A DNA stretch of 64,000 nucleotides from Streptomyces sp. PR69 (GTDB lineage: Bacteria > Actinomycetota > Actinomycetes > Streptomycetales > Streptomycetaceae), in NCBI RefSeq assembly GCF_026420845.1, contig NZ_JAOWCB010000020.1:1-64000 (forward strand), given 5' to 3'. Positions 54,681-63,701 of the stretch are shown here, one piece after another. The first letter of the stretch is position 1, and each line of letters starts with the position of its first letter. A program made the position numbers and the translations under genes. The notes under the pieces are model-generated. The model worked only from the letters and a program-made list of their open reading frames with translations, made no database searches and was not told the origin of the DNA.

Positions 54681-55933
54681 CCGCGCGGGACGCCGGGCCG
54701 CCTCCCCTGGTGATGAAGTTCGGCGGATCGGCCTTCGCGGAACTCGACGGGTTCACCCGGGTGGCCCGGTACGCGGCGCGACGCCGCGCGGAGGAGGAGC
54801 GCCCGCTGGTCGTCGTCGTCAGCGCCATGTCCGGGACCACCGGCAGACTCCGCCGGCTCCTTGACTCACTGGCTCCCGATCCGCCCGCGGACGCCGCCGC
54901 CATGCTGCTGACCAGCGGCGAGACGGTGAGCGTCGCCCTCCTCGCGGCGGCGCTCGACGCCGAGGGCGTCCCCGCCCGCCCGCTGGCGGCGACGGACACC
55001 GGGCTGCTCGCCGACCGGCTGTCCGACCGGGCACGTCTGCACCGCGCCGACCCCGGGCCGCTGCGCTCCGCCCTCTACGGCCTCGGCGGCGACGGCGGCC
55101 CCGACGGCGAGGGCGGCCCCGGCGGCGAGGGCGGCAGCCGGGTCGTGGTCGTACCGGGCGGACAGGCGGCCGACCCGGCCGGACGCACCGTCATGCTCGG
55201 CCGCAACAGCTCGGACCTCTCGGCGGTCGCCCTCGCGGGCGCGCTGGACGCCGCCGTGTGCGAGCTCTACTCCGACGTGCCCGGAGTGTGCACCGCCGAC
55301 CCCTATCTGGTGCCGGACGCACGGACCCTCGACCGGATCGGCTACACGGGCCTGCGGCGGATGTCCCGCCACGGCGCGAAGGTCGTCCACGACAGCGCCG
55401 TCGACTGGGCCGAACGCACGGGCGTCCGGCTCCACTGCCGCCCCTTCCCCTGGACCGCGGGCCCGGACGCCGGAACCCTCGTGGCCCCGGACGGCCCGTC
55501 CGCGGCAGCGGTGATCGTGCACCAGACGGACGAGGTCTGGCGCTTTCGCACCCCCGCCGAGCGACGCCGCGCCGCCGAGGACCTCCACGCCCGCGAGCTG
55601 CGGACGATCCCGGTCGACACCAGAAGCGGCGCATATCTGGTGACCCCGCGCGAAGCCAACCCATCCCGGGGCCCCCTGGCCGCGGCCCGCCTCCACGACG
55701 ACCTGTGCCTGATCACCACCCTCCGCGAGGACGGCGCGGCCGACCGCATCCTCGTCCGCCGCGCCGACGCCGAGCGGGAGGCCCGCCGCTGCCACGACCT
55801 GCTGTACCCCCCGGAGCACCGCCCCTCGACGCGCACCGTGCCCCGCACGAAGCCCCGCTCTCCCCACAGCTCGGTCCTGGTCGCCGACCCGGCCGCGTCG
55901 CCGTCGCCGCTGCCGCCCGACGCTCCGATGTGA
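54668..55933 (+). CDS. ask: Aspartate kinase (divergent, island copy)
   Basis: 421 aa. Amino-acid kinase fold with KFGGSAFAELDGF, LVVVVSAMSGTTGRL, LLTSGETVSVALLAAAL, and LGRNSSDLSAVALAG in place of the usual GRGGSD. The C-terminal 130 residues have only weak ACT-domain character, so feedback control by lysine/threonine may be lost. A Gly/Asp/Glu repeat (about 165-178) interrupts the kinase domain. ATG 54668 lies inside the asd end. Together with asd it forms a dedicated aspartate-semialdehyde supply. Confidence 0.88.
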   Translation: MAQLTARDAGPPPLVMKFGGSAFAELDGFTRVARYAARRRAEEERPLVVVVSAMSGTTGRLRRLLDSLAPDPPADAAAMLLTSGETVSVALLAAALDAEGVPARPLAATDTGLLADRLSDRARLHRADPGPLRSALYGLGGDGGPDGEGGPGGEGGSRVVVVPGGQAADPAGRTVMLGRNSSDLSAVALAGALDAAVCELYSDVPGVCTADPYLVPDARTLDRIGYTGLRRMSRHGAKVVHDSAVDWAERTGVRLHCRPFPWTAGPDAGTLVAPDGPSAAAVIVHQTDEVWRFRTPAERRRAAEDLHARELRTIPVDTRSGAYLVTPREANPSRGPLAAARLHDDLCLITTLREDGAADRILVRRADAEREARRCHDLLYPPEHRPSTRTVPRTKPRSPHSSVLVADPAASPSPLPPDAPM

Positions 55934-56046
55934 CGGGCTGATGGGACCTCAGCCCCCCCGGATGCTGAGACGCGATGCTGCGTCAGATGCTGGATTCCCC
56001 TACCCTTTGTGCCTTCGGACAGCATCGGCAGGCTGAGGGGGGACCG

Positions 56047-58830
56047 ATGCCCGGGGGGGAACTGTCATGGTGGGGGCACCCGGTGACGGCTGCCTTCATC
56101 AACCGTGACCGGCAGCTGGCCGTGCTTGACGGGTTACTCGCGGACACGGTGCGGGGGCAGGGGCGGATCGCGTCCATCGCCGGCCCCGCCGGGGTGGGAA
56201 AGTCCACGCTGTTACGCGAGCTGGAGCGGCGGGCCGCCACAGCTGCGGGCCGCCGCCGCTGCCGGGTGGTGCGTGTCCCGTGCTACGGCGAGATCGGGGA
56301 GGTCAACGCCTACGGGCCGTTTCTGGAGCTGCTCAGACTCCTCCAGCGGGCCCGGCGCAGCCGCGGGCGCAGAAGCGCTCGTGCCCTGCTGCGAGAGGCC
56401 CCGGATCTGCTGGCGCTCGTCCCGGGCATCGGCCGCATCCTGCAAGCCGGGGCCGTGGTCACGAAGGCCGCGTTCGACGCCGGGGGCGAGGGGGAAGTGC
56501 TTCCTTTGGCGGGGTCCGTCCGGCAGGCCGTCTGCGAAGCCGTGCTGCAACTGGCCCACAGACGGCGCCCGCTGGTCGTGGCCATCGACGACGCACACTG
56601 CATCGACGTGAGTTCAAGTCTCGTCCTGCGCAGCCTGACCCGCCAGCTCCACGAGCACGCGCTCAGCTTCGTCGTCGCCTACCGGGCGGAAGAGGCCGGG
56701 CACGGACACGCCCTGCTGAAGGTCCTCGCGGACGCCGAGACCACCGGACGGCACACCTCCATGCCCCTGGACGGCTTCTCCCGGCAGACGGTTTCGGACT
56801 ATCTGTCCTGGCGGTTGCAGAGGCGGAGTCACGACGCCGCGGTCGACTGGCTGCTGCGCCTCACCGGCGGCCACCCGATCTTCCTCGACCAGTACCTCAC
56901 CCTGCTGGAGGAGCGCTCCGCACTCAGCGCTCTGGCGGCACTGCGGTCACCGGACACCACGGAGCTGGTCCTTTCCCCGGGGACGCCCTCCCGCGGTCTC
57001 TCCCTCCTGCCCGCCACGGTGGAGAGCGTCCTGCATGAACGCACCAAGGACATCGACCCCGAGACCCGGCTGCTGCTGACCATCGGCGCCACCCAGGGCG
57101 AGCAGTTCATGTCGGCGGTTGTCCAGAAGCTGTCGGGACAGGGCCGGGACGAGGTGCTGGACCGGCTCTACCGGGTACACCAGGACTACGGCGTCATCCG
57201 GCCGACACCCGCGCCCCCCTGGGTGACGGCGAGCGGCTCGGATTACTACGCGTTCGAGCATGCCCTGCTCCGGCTGGCGTTCTACGAGTTGCAAAGCCCC
57301 CAGACCAAGCGGGACCGGCATGCCGCCATCGGGGCGATTCTCCAGCACATGAGGTCTCGCATACCCGGCATACCACAGGAGTTCGTTCTAGACATTTGTC
57401 ACCACTACCACCTGGGGCGGAAACCGATGACTGCGGCACAGCATGCCCTGCGCAGCGCCCGTGATCTGGCCACGCGAAGCTCTTCGTTCAGTGAAGCCGC
57501 CAGCCTCTGCCGGCGGGCTCTGGAGGAGATCCGGTCCGTGGTCCCGCCGTCCGGAGAGGCGGACCGCCTCCGTGTCGAAGCCATTGAGCTGCTGCTGGTC
57601 GTCACGGCCCTGCGCTGGCGCGGACGGTCGGACCTGCAGCGGCGCAGCGGTCTCGTCCTGGCGGAGCTCGCCTCTGAGGCGAGCGCGGCCGCCGAACGCA
57701 CCGGAGATCCCGCCCTGCGCGCCCGTGCCCTCTTCCTGGAGGGCAAGACCCTGCTGCGCACCTCCGGCGTGGACGAGGCGCTGCCCCGGCTGCGGGAGGC
57801 CGTCACGCTCGCCGAGGCGGGCTGTGATGTCGTCACCCGGTTCATCGTCACCGCCGAGTACGGGCATCAGCTGGCCAAGCAGGACCTACGGGCCGGGCTG
57901 GACCTGCTGCACCGCGCCGAAGCGCTGTATGACGGAAGCCCTGTGCTCTCCGCGAGCGACGACCCGACGGTCGCTCATATACTCGACGAGGCGCGGATGC
58001 AGCTGGGCATCAACAGCTTTGACGTCGGCGACTTCCAGGACGCCACGCGCCGCATCGACGCCTGCGTGAGCAGCCTGCGGGCCCGTGACCGACGTGCCGA
58101 GCTGGCCGGGGCGCTCAATTACCGGGCGCAGATCGAACTGGCCCTCGGCGAGCTGCCGCAGGCGGTCGTCTCGCTGCGTGAGGCCATCGCCTCCGAGGAG
58201 AGCCGGGACGAGGAGCGGACCGGCTGGTTCGCGTGGAATCTGGGACTGCTCGCCCGCACGCTCGCCCAGCAGGGCGAACTGGACGAAGCACGGCGGCTGG
58301 CCGACGCCGCCTGGGCGGACGCCCAGCGCCTCTGGCTGATCAACATCGTCCCGATCGTGCGCATCTTCCACGCTGAGGTGTCGATGCGGATGCTGCCCGA
58401 CGCCGCCGCGTGGGACAGCGCCCACACCATGCTGAGGGCAGCGCTGGACGATGCTCGCAGCGGAGGGCTGCCGCGCAGCCAGGTCAACGCGCTTTCCCTG
58501 CTCGCCCGGTTGCGCCGCTATCACGGCGAGCCGTCGGAGGCCCTGCCGCTGAGCACGTCGGCAGTGGAAATCATGGAGCGCTGCGGCCCTTTGTCCACTG
58601 TCCGCAGCGAGGAGATCCTCTTTCACCATGCGTGGATTCTGCATGCCGACGGCAATGCCGACGACGCCCGTCACTGGCTGAATCGCGCCTGGGAGGAGAT
58701 CCGGCGAAAATCCGCCTCGATCGCCCAGGAACCCGCGCGCCGGAGATTCCTCGAATCGGTTCAGCTGAATCGAGACGTAGCTCTCGCGCGCCGCCTCGGT
58801 TTCAATCGCCTCAGCGGATACGGCTGGTGA
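56047..58830 (+). CDS. Large AAA/NACHT-like ATPase with TPR region (LAL-like, no HTH)
   Basis: 927 aa. The N-terminal ATPase (about 18-300) has Walker A GPAGVGKSTLLREL and Walker B LVVAIDDAHCI, as in LuxR-family LAL activators. The remainder is alpha-helical, TPR-like (for example LDLLHRAEALYDGS, GALNYRAQIELALGELPQAV). The usual C-terminal LuxR HTH is absent; the protein ends GFNRLSGYGW. It may therefore work with a separate DNA-binding protein such as the LuxR or AraC regulators upstream. ATG 56047 follows GAGGGGGG. Two TTA codons (56134-56136, 56212-56214). Confidence 0.85.
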   Translation: MPGGELSWWGHPVTAAFINRDRQLAVLDGLLADTVRGQGRIASIAGPAGVGKSTLLRELERRAATAAGRRRCRVVRVPCYGEIGEVNAYGPFLELLRLLQRARRSRGRRSARALLREAPDLLALVPGIGRILQAGAVVTKAAFDAGGEGEVLPLAGSVRQAVCEAVLQLAHRRRPLVVAIDDAHCIDVSSSLVLRSLTRQLHEHALSFVVAYRAEEAGHGHALLKVLADAETTGRHTSMPLDGFSRQTVSDYLSWRLQRRSHDAAVDWLLRLTGGHPIFLDQYLTLLEERSALSALAALRSPDTTELVLSPGTPSRGLSLLPATVESVLHERTKDIDPETRLLLTIGATQGEQFMSAVVQKLSGQGRDEVLDRLYRVHQDYGVIRPTPAPPWVTASGSDYYAFEHALLRLAFYELQSPQTKRDRHAAIGAILQHMRSRIPGIPQEFVLDICHHYHLGRKPMTAAQHALRSARDLATRSSSFSEAASLCRRALEEIRSVVPPSGEADRLRVEAIELLLVVTALRWRGRSDLQRRSGLVLAELASEASAAAERTGDPALRARALFLEGKTLLRTSGVDEALPRLREAVTLAEAGCDVVTRFIVTAEYGHQLAKQDLRAGLDLLHRAEALYDGSPVLSASDDPTVAHILDEARMQLGINSFDVGDFQDATRRIDACVSSLRARDRRAELAGALNYRAQIELALGELPQAVVSLREAIASEESRDEERTGWFAWNLGLLARTLAQQGELDEARRLADAAWADAQRLWLINIVPIVRIFHAEVSMRMLPDAAAWDSAHTMLRAALDDARSGGLPRSQVNALSLLARLRRYHGEPSEALPLSTSAVEIMERCGPLSTVRSEEILFHHAWILHADGNADDARHWLNRAWEEIRRKSASIAQEPARRRFLESVQLNRDVALARRLGFNRLSGYGW

Positions 58831-58878
58831 CCGCCGGCCTGCGTACTGCCGCACACATCCGGATCAGGGAGGCTGTCG

Positions 58879-59619
58879 GTGCGATTGCACGAGCTGGAGG
58901 GGCGGCTTGCTGAAGCAGTGCGCTCTCATGAGAACGGCAGTGCCCAGGCTCTGTCGGATGCGATGCACGGCCTCACTGAAGCCGAGATGCCGCATACGCT
59001 CATCCACAGCGTGCGGGCGACTCCCGAGCTTCTCTCGTCCGCCGCCGAACGCTCGTATCTCCATGCCAACGGCTTTACGAAGATTGTTCTTCTGGCCGGG
59101 GAGTCCTACAAATTGCGGCTTCATCTCTGGTGGCCGGGCGCCGCCTTTGGCGGTCGCGACGTCGAGGATATCCACGATCACCGCTGGGACTTCGCGTCCT
59201 GTCTGCTGGCCGGGTCATACAGATATCAGGAGTTCCATCCCGGCTCGGTAGGCTCTGGCTGCTCGGCGGAGACGTATCACGCGTACACCTACCGGTCACC
59301 TGGAGACGCTTCGTCCTTTCCGCTCACCTCGCTGGGCCGCCAGAGGCTGAGCTGCGTCTTCGACGCCACGCTCACGGCGGGCACTTCCTATGTGCTGCGG
59401 GCCGAGGTGCCGCACCGTGTGATCAACGACCCTGGGCGGTTCACGGCGAGCCTGATGCTTCAGTGCACGGCCCGCCGCTCACAGACCCATGTCTACACCG
59501 CCCGCGACCTGGGGCCCGGAGTCGACGTTCCGATCACCCGGCTGACCCCTGACGACCTTGACGAGCAGTTACGCAACTACCTGGCACACACGGGACGGCC
59601 CCCCGATGTCAGATCTTGA
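58879..59619 (+). CDS. Cupin protein of cysteine-dioxygenase-like type
   Basis: 246 aa. A helical N-terminus (about 1-65) is followed by a cupin barrel: GGRDVEDIHDHRWDFASCLL (metal-binding His pair), YRYQEFHPG and the late His in AEVPHRVINDPG. The arrangement resembles thiol dioxygenases or non-heme iron cupins. GTG 58879 has AGGGAGG upstream. It has a TTA codon at 59569-59571 and its last 11 bases overlap the convergent SDR gene. Metal and substrate unknown. Confidence 0.75.
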   Translation: MRLHELEGRLAEAVRSHENGSAQALSDAMHGLTEAEMPHTLIHSVRATPELLSSAAERSYLHANGFTKIVLLAGESYKLRLHLWWPGAAFGGRDVEDIHDHRWDFASCLLAGSYRYQEFHPGSVGSGCSAETYHAYTYRSPGDASSFPLTSLGRQRLSCVFDATLTAGTSYVLRAEVPHRVINDPGRFTASLMLQCTARRSQTHVYTARDLGPGVDVPITRLTPDDLDEQLRNYLAHTGRPPDVRS

Positions 59620-60358
59620 GCAGCTGTCCGCCGTCGACAGCGATGATCTCCCCGCAGATGAAGGTCGTGCGGACGAGGAACGTGACCGCCTCGGCCACTT
59701 CTTCCACCGTGCCCAGCCTTCCCAGGGGGGTGGTGTCGATCGACCACTGAACCAGATCCTCACCGGCCGATCGCGTCAGCTCCGTATCGATATTCCCCGG
59801 AGCCACCGCATTGACCAGAACTCCCCGAGGACCGAGCTCGGCGGCCATGGCCCGCGTCACCGTGTTCACACCGGCCTTGGCAGCCGTATACGAGAGCACC
59901 GGGGCAGCGCCGTTGAACGAGTACGTCGTCGTGATGTTGACGATGCGGCCCCATCCGGATTCCACCATCGGCCGAGAGAAGGCGCGCATCCCATGAATGA
60001 CCGATTCCAGATCCACAGCGAGCGTCCGTCGGATCTCATCCGGTTCCTGTACGTTCCACTCTCCTGGACGCAGGATCGTGCCCGCATTGTTGATCAGAAT
60101 TGCGGCATGGCCGAGATCGCGCTCCACTTCCGTGCGCAGTTCCGTGAAACGGCCGGATTCGGCGGCTTCCACCTGGTAGGCAAAGGACTTGCGGCCCAGT
60201 GAACGAATCTGCTCAACGACCTCTTCGGCCGACTCGCGTCGCTCGCGGTACGTCACTGCGACGTCGCAGCCGAGACCGGCCAGAGCCACGGCTGACGCGC
60301 GGCCGATCCCGCGTGAACTCCCGGTGACCACGGCCACCTTGCCATCGATATTCTCCAA
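59609..60358 (-). CDS. Short-chain dehydrogenase/reductase
   Basis: 249 aa classical SDR. Cofactor motif VTGSSRGIGRAS (TGxxxGxG), LINNAGT, the catalytic serine strand IVNITTTYSFNG, and the YTAAK catalytic pair (SYTAAKAG). AVAPGNIDTELTR and the C-terminal CGEIIAVDGGQLL are standard for FabG-like enzymes. The start is TTG 60358 with GGAGG nine bases upstream. It opposes the cupin gene with a tail-to-tail overlap and is divergent from the small cupin gene. Likely oxidises or reduces an intermediate of the island. Confidence 0.92.
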   Translation of the reverse strand: MENIDGKVAVVTGSSRGIGRASAVALAGLGCDVAVTYRERRESAEEVVEQIRSLGRKSFAYQVEAAESGRFTELRTEVERDLGHAAILINNAGTILRPGEWNVQEPDEIRRTLAVDLESVIHGMRAFSRPMVESGWGRIVNITTTYSFNGAAPVLSYTAAKAGVNTVTRAMAAELGPRGVLVNAVAPGNIDTELTRSAGEDLVQWSIDTTPLGRLGTVEEVAEAVTFLVRTTFICGEIIAVDGGQLLKI

Positions 60359-60582
60359 TGGCCAACCCTCCCAGCGCTTTTCGCATCAGAGCGGCCCAAG
60401 GTACTCCGTCCGCAGTGCCCGTGGGTGCGGTTCACCCTTTCGAGCTTGAACTCTTGCCGAGAATTGGCCGTTCCCCTCTCGCGATGCCCGTACGAAGGTC
60501 ACGCTGTGGCCGTTCGCTGACCGCAATCTGGTCATTTTCATCAACCCAACCACCAGCACAACCATCAACGAAGGCGGCTGTC
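60359..60582. promoter_or_regulatory. Divergent promoter region between SDR and small cupin genes
   Basis: 224 bases without a gene, with several AT-richer patches (TTGAACTCTTGCCGAGAATT near 60447 and TCATTTTCATC near 60531). No palindrome of the CATAGGAC type is present. Confidence 0.45.
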
Positions 60583-60930
60583 TTGATCAATCGACTGAGC
60601 TCCGAAGCTCCTCGCTTCGCCGCGGACGACGCCATGACCATCACCGACCTCCTGCCCTCGACCGACTCACCCGACGTCAGCCTGGTGACCGGCCGCCTCA
60701 ACGGCCTCCACGCCCCCCGGGTGAACCATCGCAGCGCCAAGGTCTACCTGCTGCTCAGCGGCTCGCTGACCGCCAGGACCCCTGCCAAGGAGGTGTCACT
60801 CGAACCGCGTGACCTGCTGATGGTTCACCCGGGAGAGGAAGTGACGCTTGAGGGGGATGACGCCGATCTCGTCATCGTCTGCAGCCCGGGCTTCGACCCG
60901 GCGGACGAGAAGGAGACCCAGGCCGACTGA
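60583..60930 (+). CDS. Small cupin-domain protein
   Basis: 115 aa. A single cupin barrel is seen in SAKVYLLLSGSLTARTPAKE, then SLEPRDLLMVHPGEEVTLEG and ADLVIVCSPGFDPADEK. Only His in NHRSAK and MVHPGEE are candidate metal ligands. The start is TTG 60583 with AAGGCGG upstream; ATG 60634 is an alternative. It is the last gene I assign to the island. Catalytic or sensory role unknown. Confidence 0.72.
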   Translation: MINRLSSEAPRFAADDAMTITDLLPSTDSPDVSLVTGRLNGLHAPRVNHRSAKVYLLLSGSLTARTPAKEVSLEPRDLLMVHPGEEVTLEGDDADLVIVCSPGFDPADEKETQAD

Positions 60931-61023
60931 CCACCGCGCTGACCCGGCCGGCGGCGGACCCATGGGCCCGCCGCCCCTGGCCGCGGCGGACCGTCTGCCC
61001 CGGCAGGGAGGAGTCCCGTGCCC

Positions 61024-62481
61024 TCAGCGCTTTTGCCCGGGGCGCGCGCACCCCGCCTGAGCGAGCAGCGCGGCCAGGTGGGTGACGGTGTGGTCGGCGA
61101 GGTAGGGGCCGATGATCTGGAGGCCCAGGGGCAGGCCGTCGGCCGTGCTGCCCGCCGGGAGGGTGGCCGCCGGGAGGTTCGCGGGGCCGGCGAGGTTGAG
61201 CCAGGAGGTCTGGTCCCAGTAGCTGCGGCGCTCACCGTCCACGGTGATGTAGCGCTCGGGGACGGGCACGCCGGTCTGGTCGGGCACGGCGGCCGTCGGG
61301 GCGGCGGGCGTGATGAGGACGTCCACGTCGCCGAAGTACGCCGCCCACTGCCTGCGCAGCTGCTGGCGTTCCTCGTTCGCCAGCAGCCAGTCCCGGTGCG
61401 GCATGGTGCGGGCCCGCAGGTATGCAGCGCCGGGGTGGAGGTCGTCGGGGGCCAGGTCCCGCGCGGCCGCGAGCTCGCCGGCGAACGCCTCGGGGGAGGC
61501 GCTGGCGGACGAGCCCGCGAACATCAGGGTCTGGAAGAGCCGGTCGGAGGCGGCCATGCCGACCGGCCGCGTCGATTCGTCGACCTGGGCGCCGGTGTCG
61601 CGCAGGGTCTTGCAGACGCCTTCCAGCAGCGCGCGGGTCTCGGAGTCCACCGGGCAGTACGGGTCATCGGCCCAGATGCCGATGCGGTAGTCACGCAGCC
61701 GCTCGCGGCGGGGGGCGGGCAGCTCCAGCCGCCAGGCCGCGCTGTCGTCGGGGGACGGGCCGGCCAGTACGCCGAGGGCGAGATCGAGGTCGGCCGCGCT
61801 GCGTGCGACAGGGCCCACGGTGAGCATGTCGGAGGCCGACAGCCAGCCGGGCGGGCGGGGGATATGGCCGCGGGTCGGCACGATGCCGTAACTGGGGCGC
61901 AGGCTGTAGACGCCGCAGTAGTGGCCCGGCAGCCGCAGTGACCCTCCGAGGTCGCTGCCGATGCCCAGGGAGCTCAGCCGGGCCGCCACGGCCGCCGCCG
62001 CGCCGCCTGAGGAGCCGCCTGCGGTGCGCCGCGGGTCGTGCGGGTTGGGAGTGGCCCCGAAGAGCGGATTGCCGGTCTGGAGGTCCTGGCACATCGGCGG
62101 GGTGTTGGTCTTGCCCAGGATGACCGCGCCGGCCGCACGCAGCCGCGCCACGGCGTCGGCGTCCCGTGCGGGTATGTGGGCGGCCAGGTCTGCCGCTCCG
62201 CACGTGGTGCGCAGCCCTTCGGTCTCCAGCGAGTCCTTGAGGACGATCGGCAGCCCGAGCAGCGGGCCGGGCGGCGGCCCGTCCGCCCGGCCCCGGGCCC
62301 GCCGCTCGTCCGCGGTCGCGGCCGCGGCCAGCGCGCCCTCGTGGTCGGCGGTGACGACCGCGTTGTACTCGGGGTGCCGGGCGATGCGCTCCAGATGCGC
62401 GGCGGTCAGTTCGCGGCTGGAGACCTCTCCGCTTTCCAGCGCGTGCAGTTGCTCGGAGGCGGAGTGGTGCGTCAGGTCCAT
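61024..62481 (-). CDS. Amidase signature-family hydrolase
   Basis: 485 aa with a complete Ser-cisSer-Lys triad: Lys in LPIVLKDSLETEG, cis-Ser in RTAGGSSGGAAAA and the nucleophile in SDLGGSLRLP. No signal peptide, so it is cytoplasmic. It could hydrolyse an amide of the island's product, but its orientation and close coupling to the next gene (10-base overlap of the upstream stop with its ATG 62481) place it instead in the operon of the MAB_1171c-type protein. It is not GatA-like in context (no GatB/GatC). Confidence 0.93.
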   Translation of the reverse strand: MDLTHHSASEQLHALESGEVSSRELTAAHLERIARHPEYNAVVTADHEGALAAAATADERRARGRADGPPPGPLLGLPIVLKDSLETEGLRTTCGAADLAAHIPARDADAVARLRAAGAVILGKTNTPPMCQDLQTGNPLFGATPNPHDPRRTAGGSSGGAAAAVAARLSSLGIGSDLGGSLRLPGHYCGVYSLRPSYGIVPTRGHIPRPPGWLSASDMLTVGPVARSAADLDLALGVLAGPSPDDSAAWRLELPAPRRERLRDYRIGIWADDPYCPVDSETRALLEGVCKTLRDTGAQVDESTRPVGMAASDRLFQTLMFAGSSASASPEAFAGELAAARDLAPDDLHPGAAYLRARTMPHRDWLLANEERQQLRRQWAAYFGDVDVLITPAAPTAAVPDQTGVPVPERYITVDGERRSYWDQTSWLNLAGPANLPAATLPAGSTADGLPLGLQIIGPYLADHTVTHLAALLAQAGCARPGQKR

Positions 62482-63698
62482 GAAGGAGCGGCTTCCTGTG
62501 CGTCGGGTGCGGCGGGTGCGGAGGTGAAGTGGACGGCGATACGGAGCAGCGCGCGCACATCGTCATCCGGGGTGCGCACGTCCTCCCGGGTCGCGGCGTC
62601 GGCGTATTCGGTCGGGCGCTGCGGGGATTCGCCGCGGCTGTAGGCGGCGAGCGCGGCGCGCAGCTGGTCGGCGGTGACGGCGTCGGCCAGTTCGACGCCG
62701 GTGAGACCGGCGGCGCGACGGCGCTGCTCGGCCGCGCTGCGTACGGATTCGTCCAGATGCTGCTGCAGGGCCCATTGGCCGTCCCGTATCTCCACGGCGC
62801 GGCGGTACAGCCGCCAGGTGATGTCCCAGACGCGCAGCCCGGTCACGGCGTCGGCGCGGGAGGGCTGGAGGGCGATCGTGGGCATGGCGTGGTGCACGGC
62901 CTTCCACAGAGGGGCCAGCCGCCGGTAGTCGCGGTGCGCACGCAGCCAGGCGCGTGTCTGCGGGACGGCGTGTACGGCGAGCGTCGGGATGAAGAACCCG
63001 GCAAGCGTGAGCGTGGTGCCGCCGTCCGCGCAGATCCACGCGAAGTTCTCGGCGGCCGCCGACGGAGGGGTGAGGTCCAGCAGGGAGGAGCCGACTCCGG
63101 CGAGGCGTACGCCGCTGTAGCCGAAGGTCAGCACCGCGCCGACGCCCACGACCCGCAGCCCGCGGGCGACCCACACCTGGTCCGTACGGCGGGCGGCCGT
63201 CCAGCAGCCCACGGCGAGCACGGTTTCGCCGATGGTGTAGGCGACGATGTAGAGCGTCAGATACGCCTGATACGCGCCGGTGTGCAGATAGTTGGCGGTG
63301 AAACCCTGCGGCGTCGACCGGCCGGCCGGGGTGAGCTGGAAGAACAGCACCGCCAGGGCCAGGATGACCACGGCCCCCGCCGCCAGGCACAGGCGCGCCC
63401 GCTTCCGTGCTTGCTCCGGGGGCAGCGCCCAGTAGGCGAGGACGACCGGCTGGAGGGCCAGCAGTGCGACCACGGAGCCGAACGCTCCGAGGATTCCGGT
63501 GGAGGGCCGGCCGGTGATGTCGTCCAGGAGCCGCCAGACCGGCTCCAGGGACACCAGGAAGGAGAGGGCGGAGAAGCCGTAGACACCGGCGAGCGCGGCC
63601 AGCGCGCGGTCCTGGCGCAAGTGCCGCGGGGGCCAGCACAGCAGCAGGAAACCGGTGACGGCCAGCGCCAGGCATATGGGATGGAGGATTTGCTGCAC
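62472..63698 (-). CDS. MAB_1171c-family (DUF6545) putative membrane transporter
   Basis: 408 aa. Seven hydrophobic segments in the first 240 residues (for example CLALAVTGFLLLCW, VALLALQPVVLAYWAL, AAGAVVILALAVLFFQL) are followed by a soluble C-terminal domain (about 245-400) with WLRAHRDYRRLAPLWKAVHH, the DUF6545 signature. In Streptomyces this family travels with an ImmA/IrrE-type metallopeptidase and often an XRE regulator, as here. GTG 63698 is 3 bases after the metallopeptidase stop, with AGGAGGAG upstream. Transport activity has not been shown. Confidence 0.85.
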   Translation of the reverse strand: MQQILHPICLALAVTGFLLLCWPPRHLRQDRALAALAGVYGFSALSFLVSLEPVWRLLDDITGRPSTGILGAFGSVVALLALQPVVLAYWALPPEQARKRARLCLAAGAVVILALAVLFFQLTPAGRSTPQGFTANYLHTGAYQAYLTLYIVAYTIGETVLAVGCWTAARRTDQVWVARGLRVVGVGAVLTFGYSGVRLAGVGSSLLDLTPPSAAAENFAWICADGGTTLTLAGFFIPTLAVHAVPQTRAWLRAHRDYRRLAPLWKAVHHAMPTIALQPSRADAVTGLRVWDITWRLYRRAVEIRDGQWALQQHLDESVRSAAEQRRRAAGLTGVELADAVTADQLRAALAAYSRGESPQRPTEYADAATREDVRTPDDDVRALLRIAVHFTSAPAAPDAQEAAPSWT

Positions 63699-63701
63699 GG
63701 C

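Noticed and set aside
53604..55933. Island considered as an ectoine or phosphonate cluster
   Set aside because: There are no ectABCD genes and no PEP mutase, despite aspartate kinase, semialdehyde dehydrogenase, iron dehydrogenase and ALDH.
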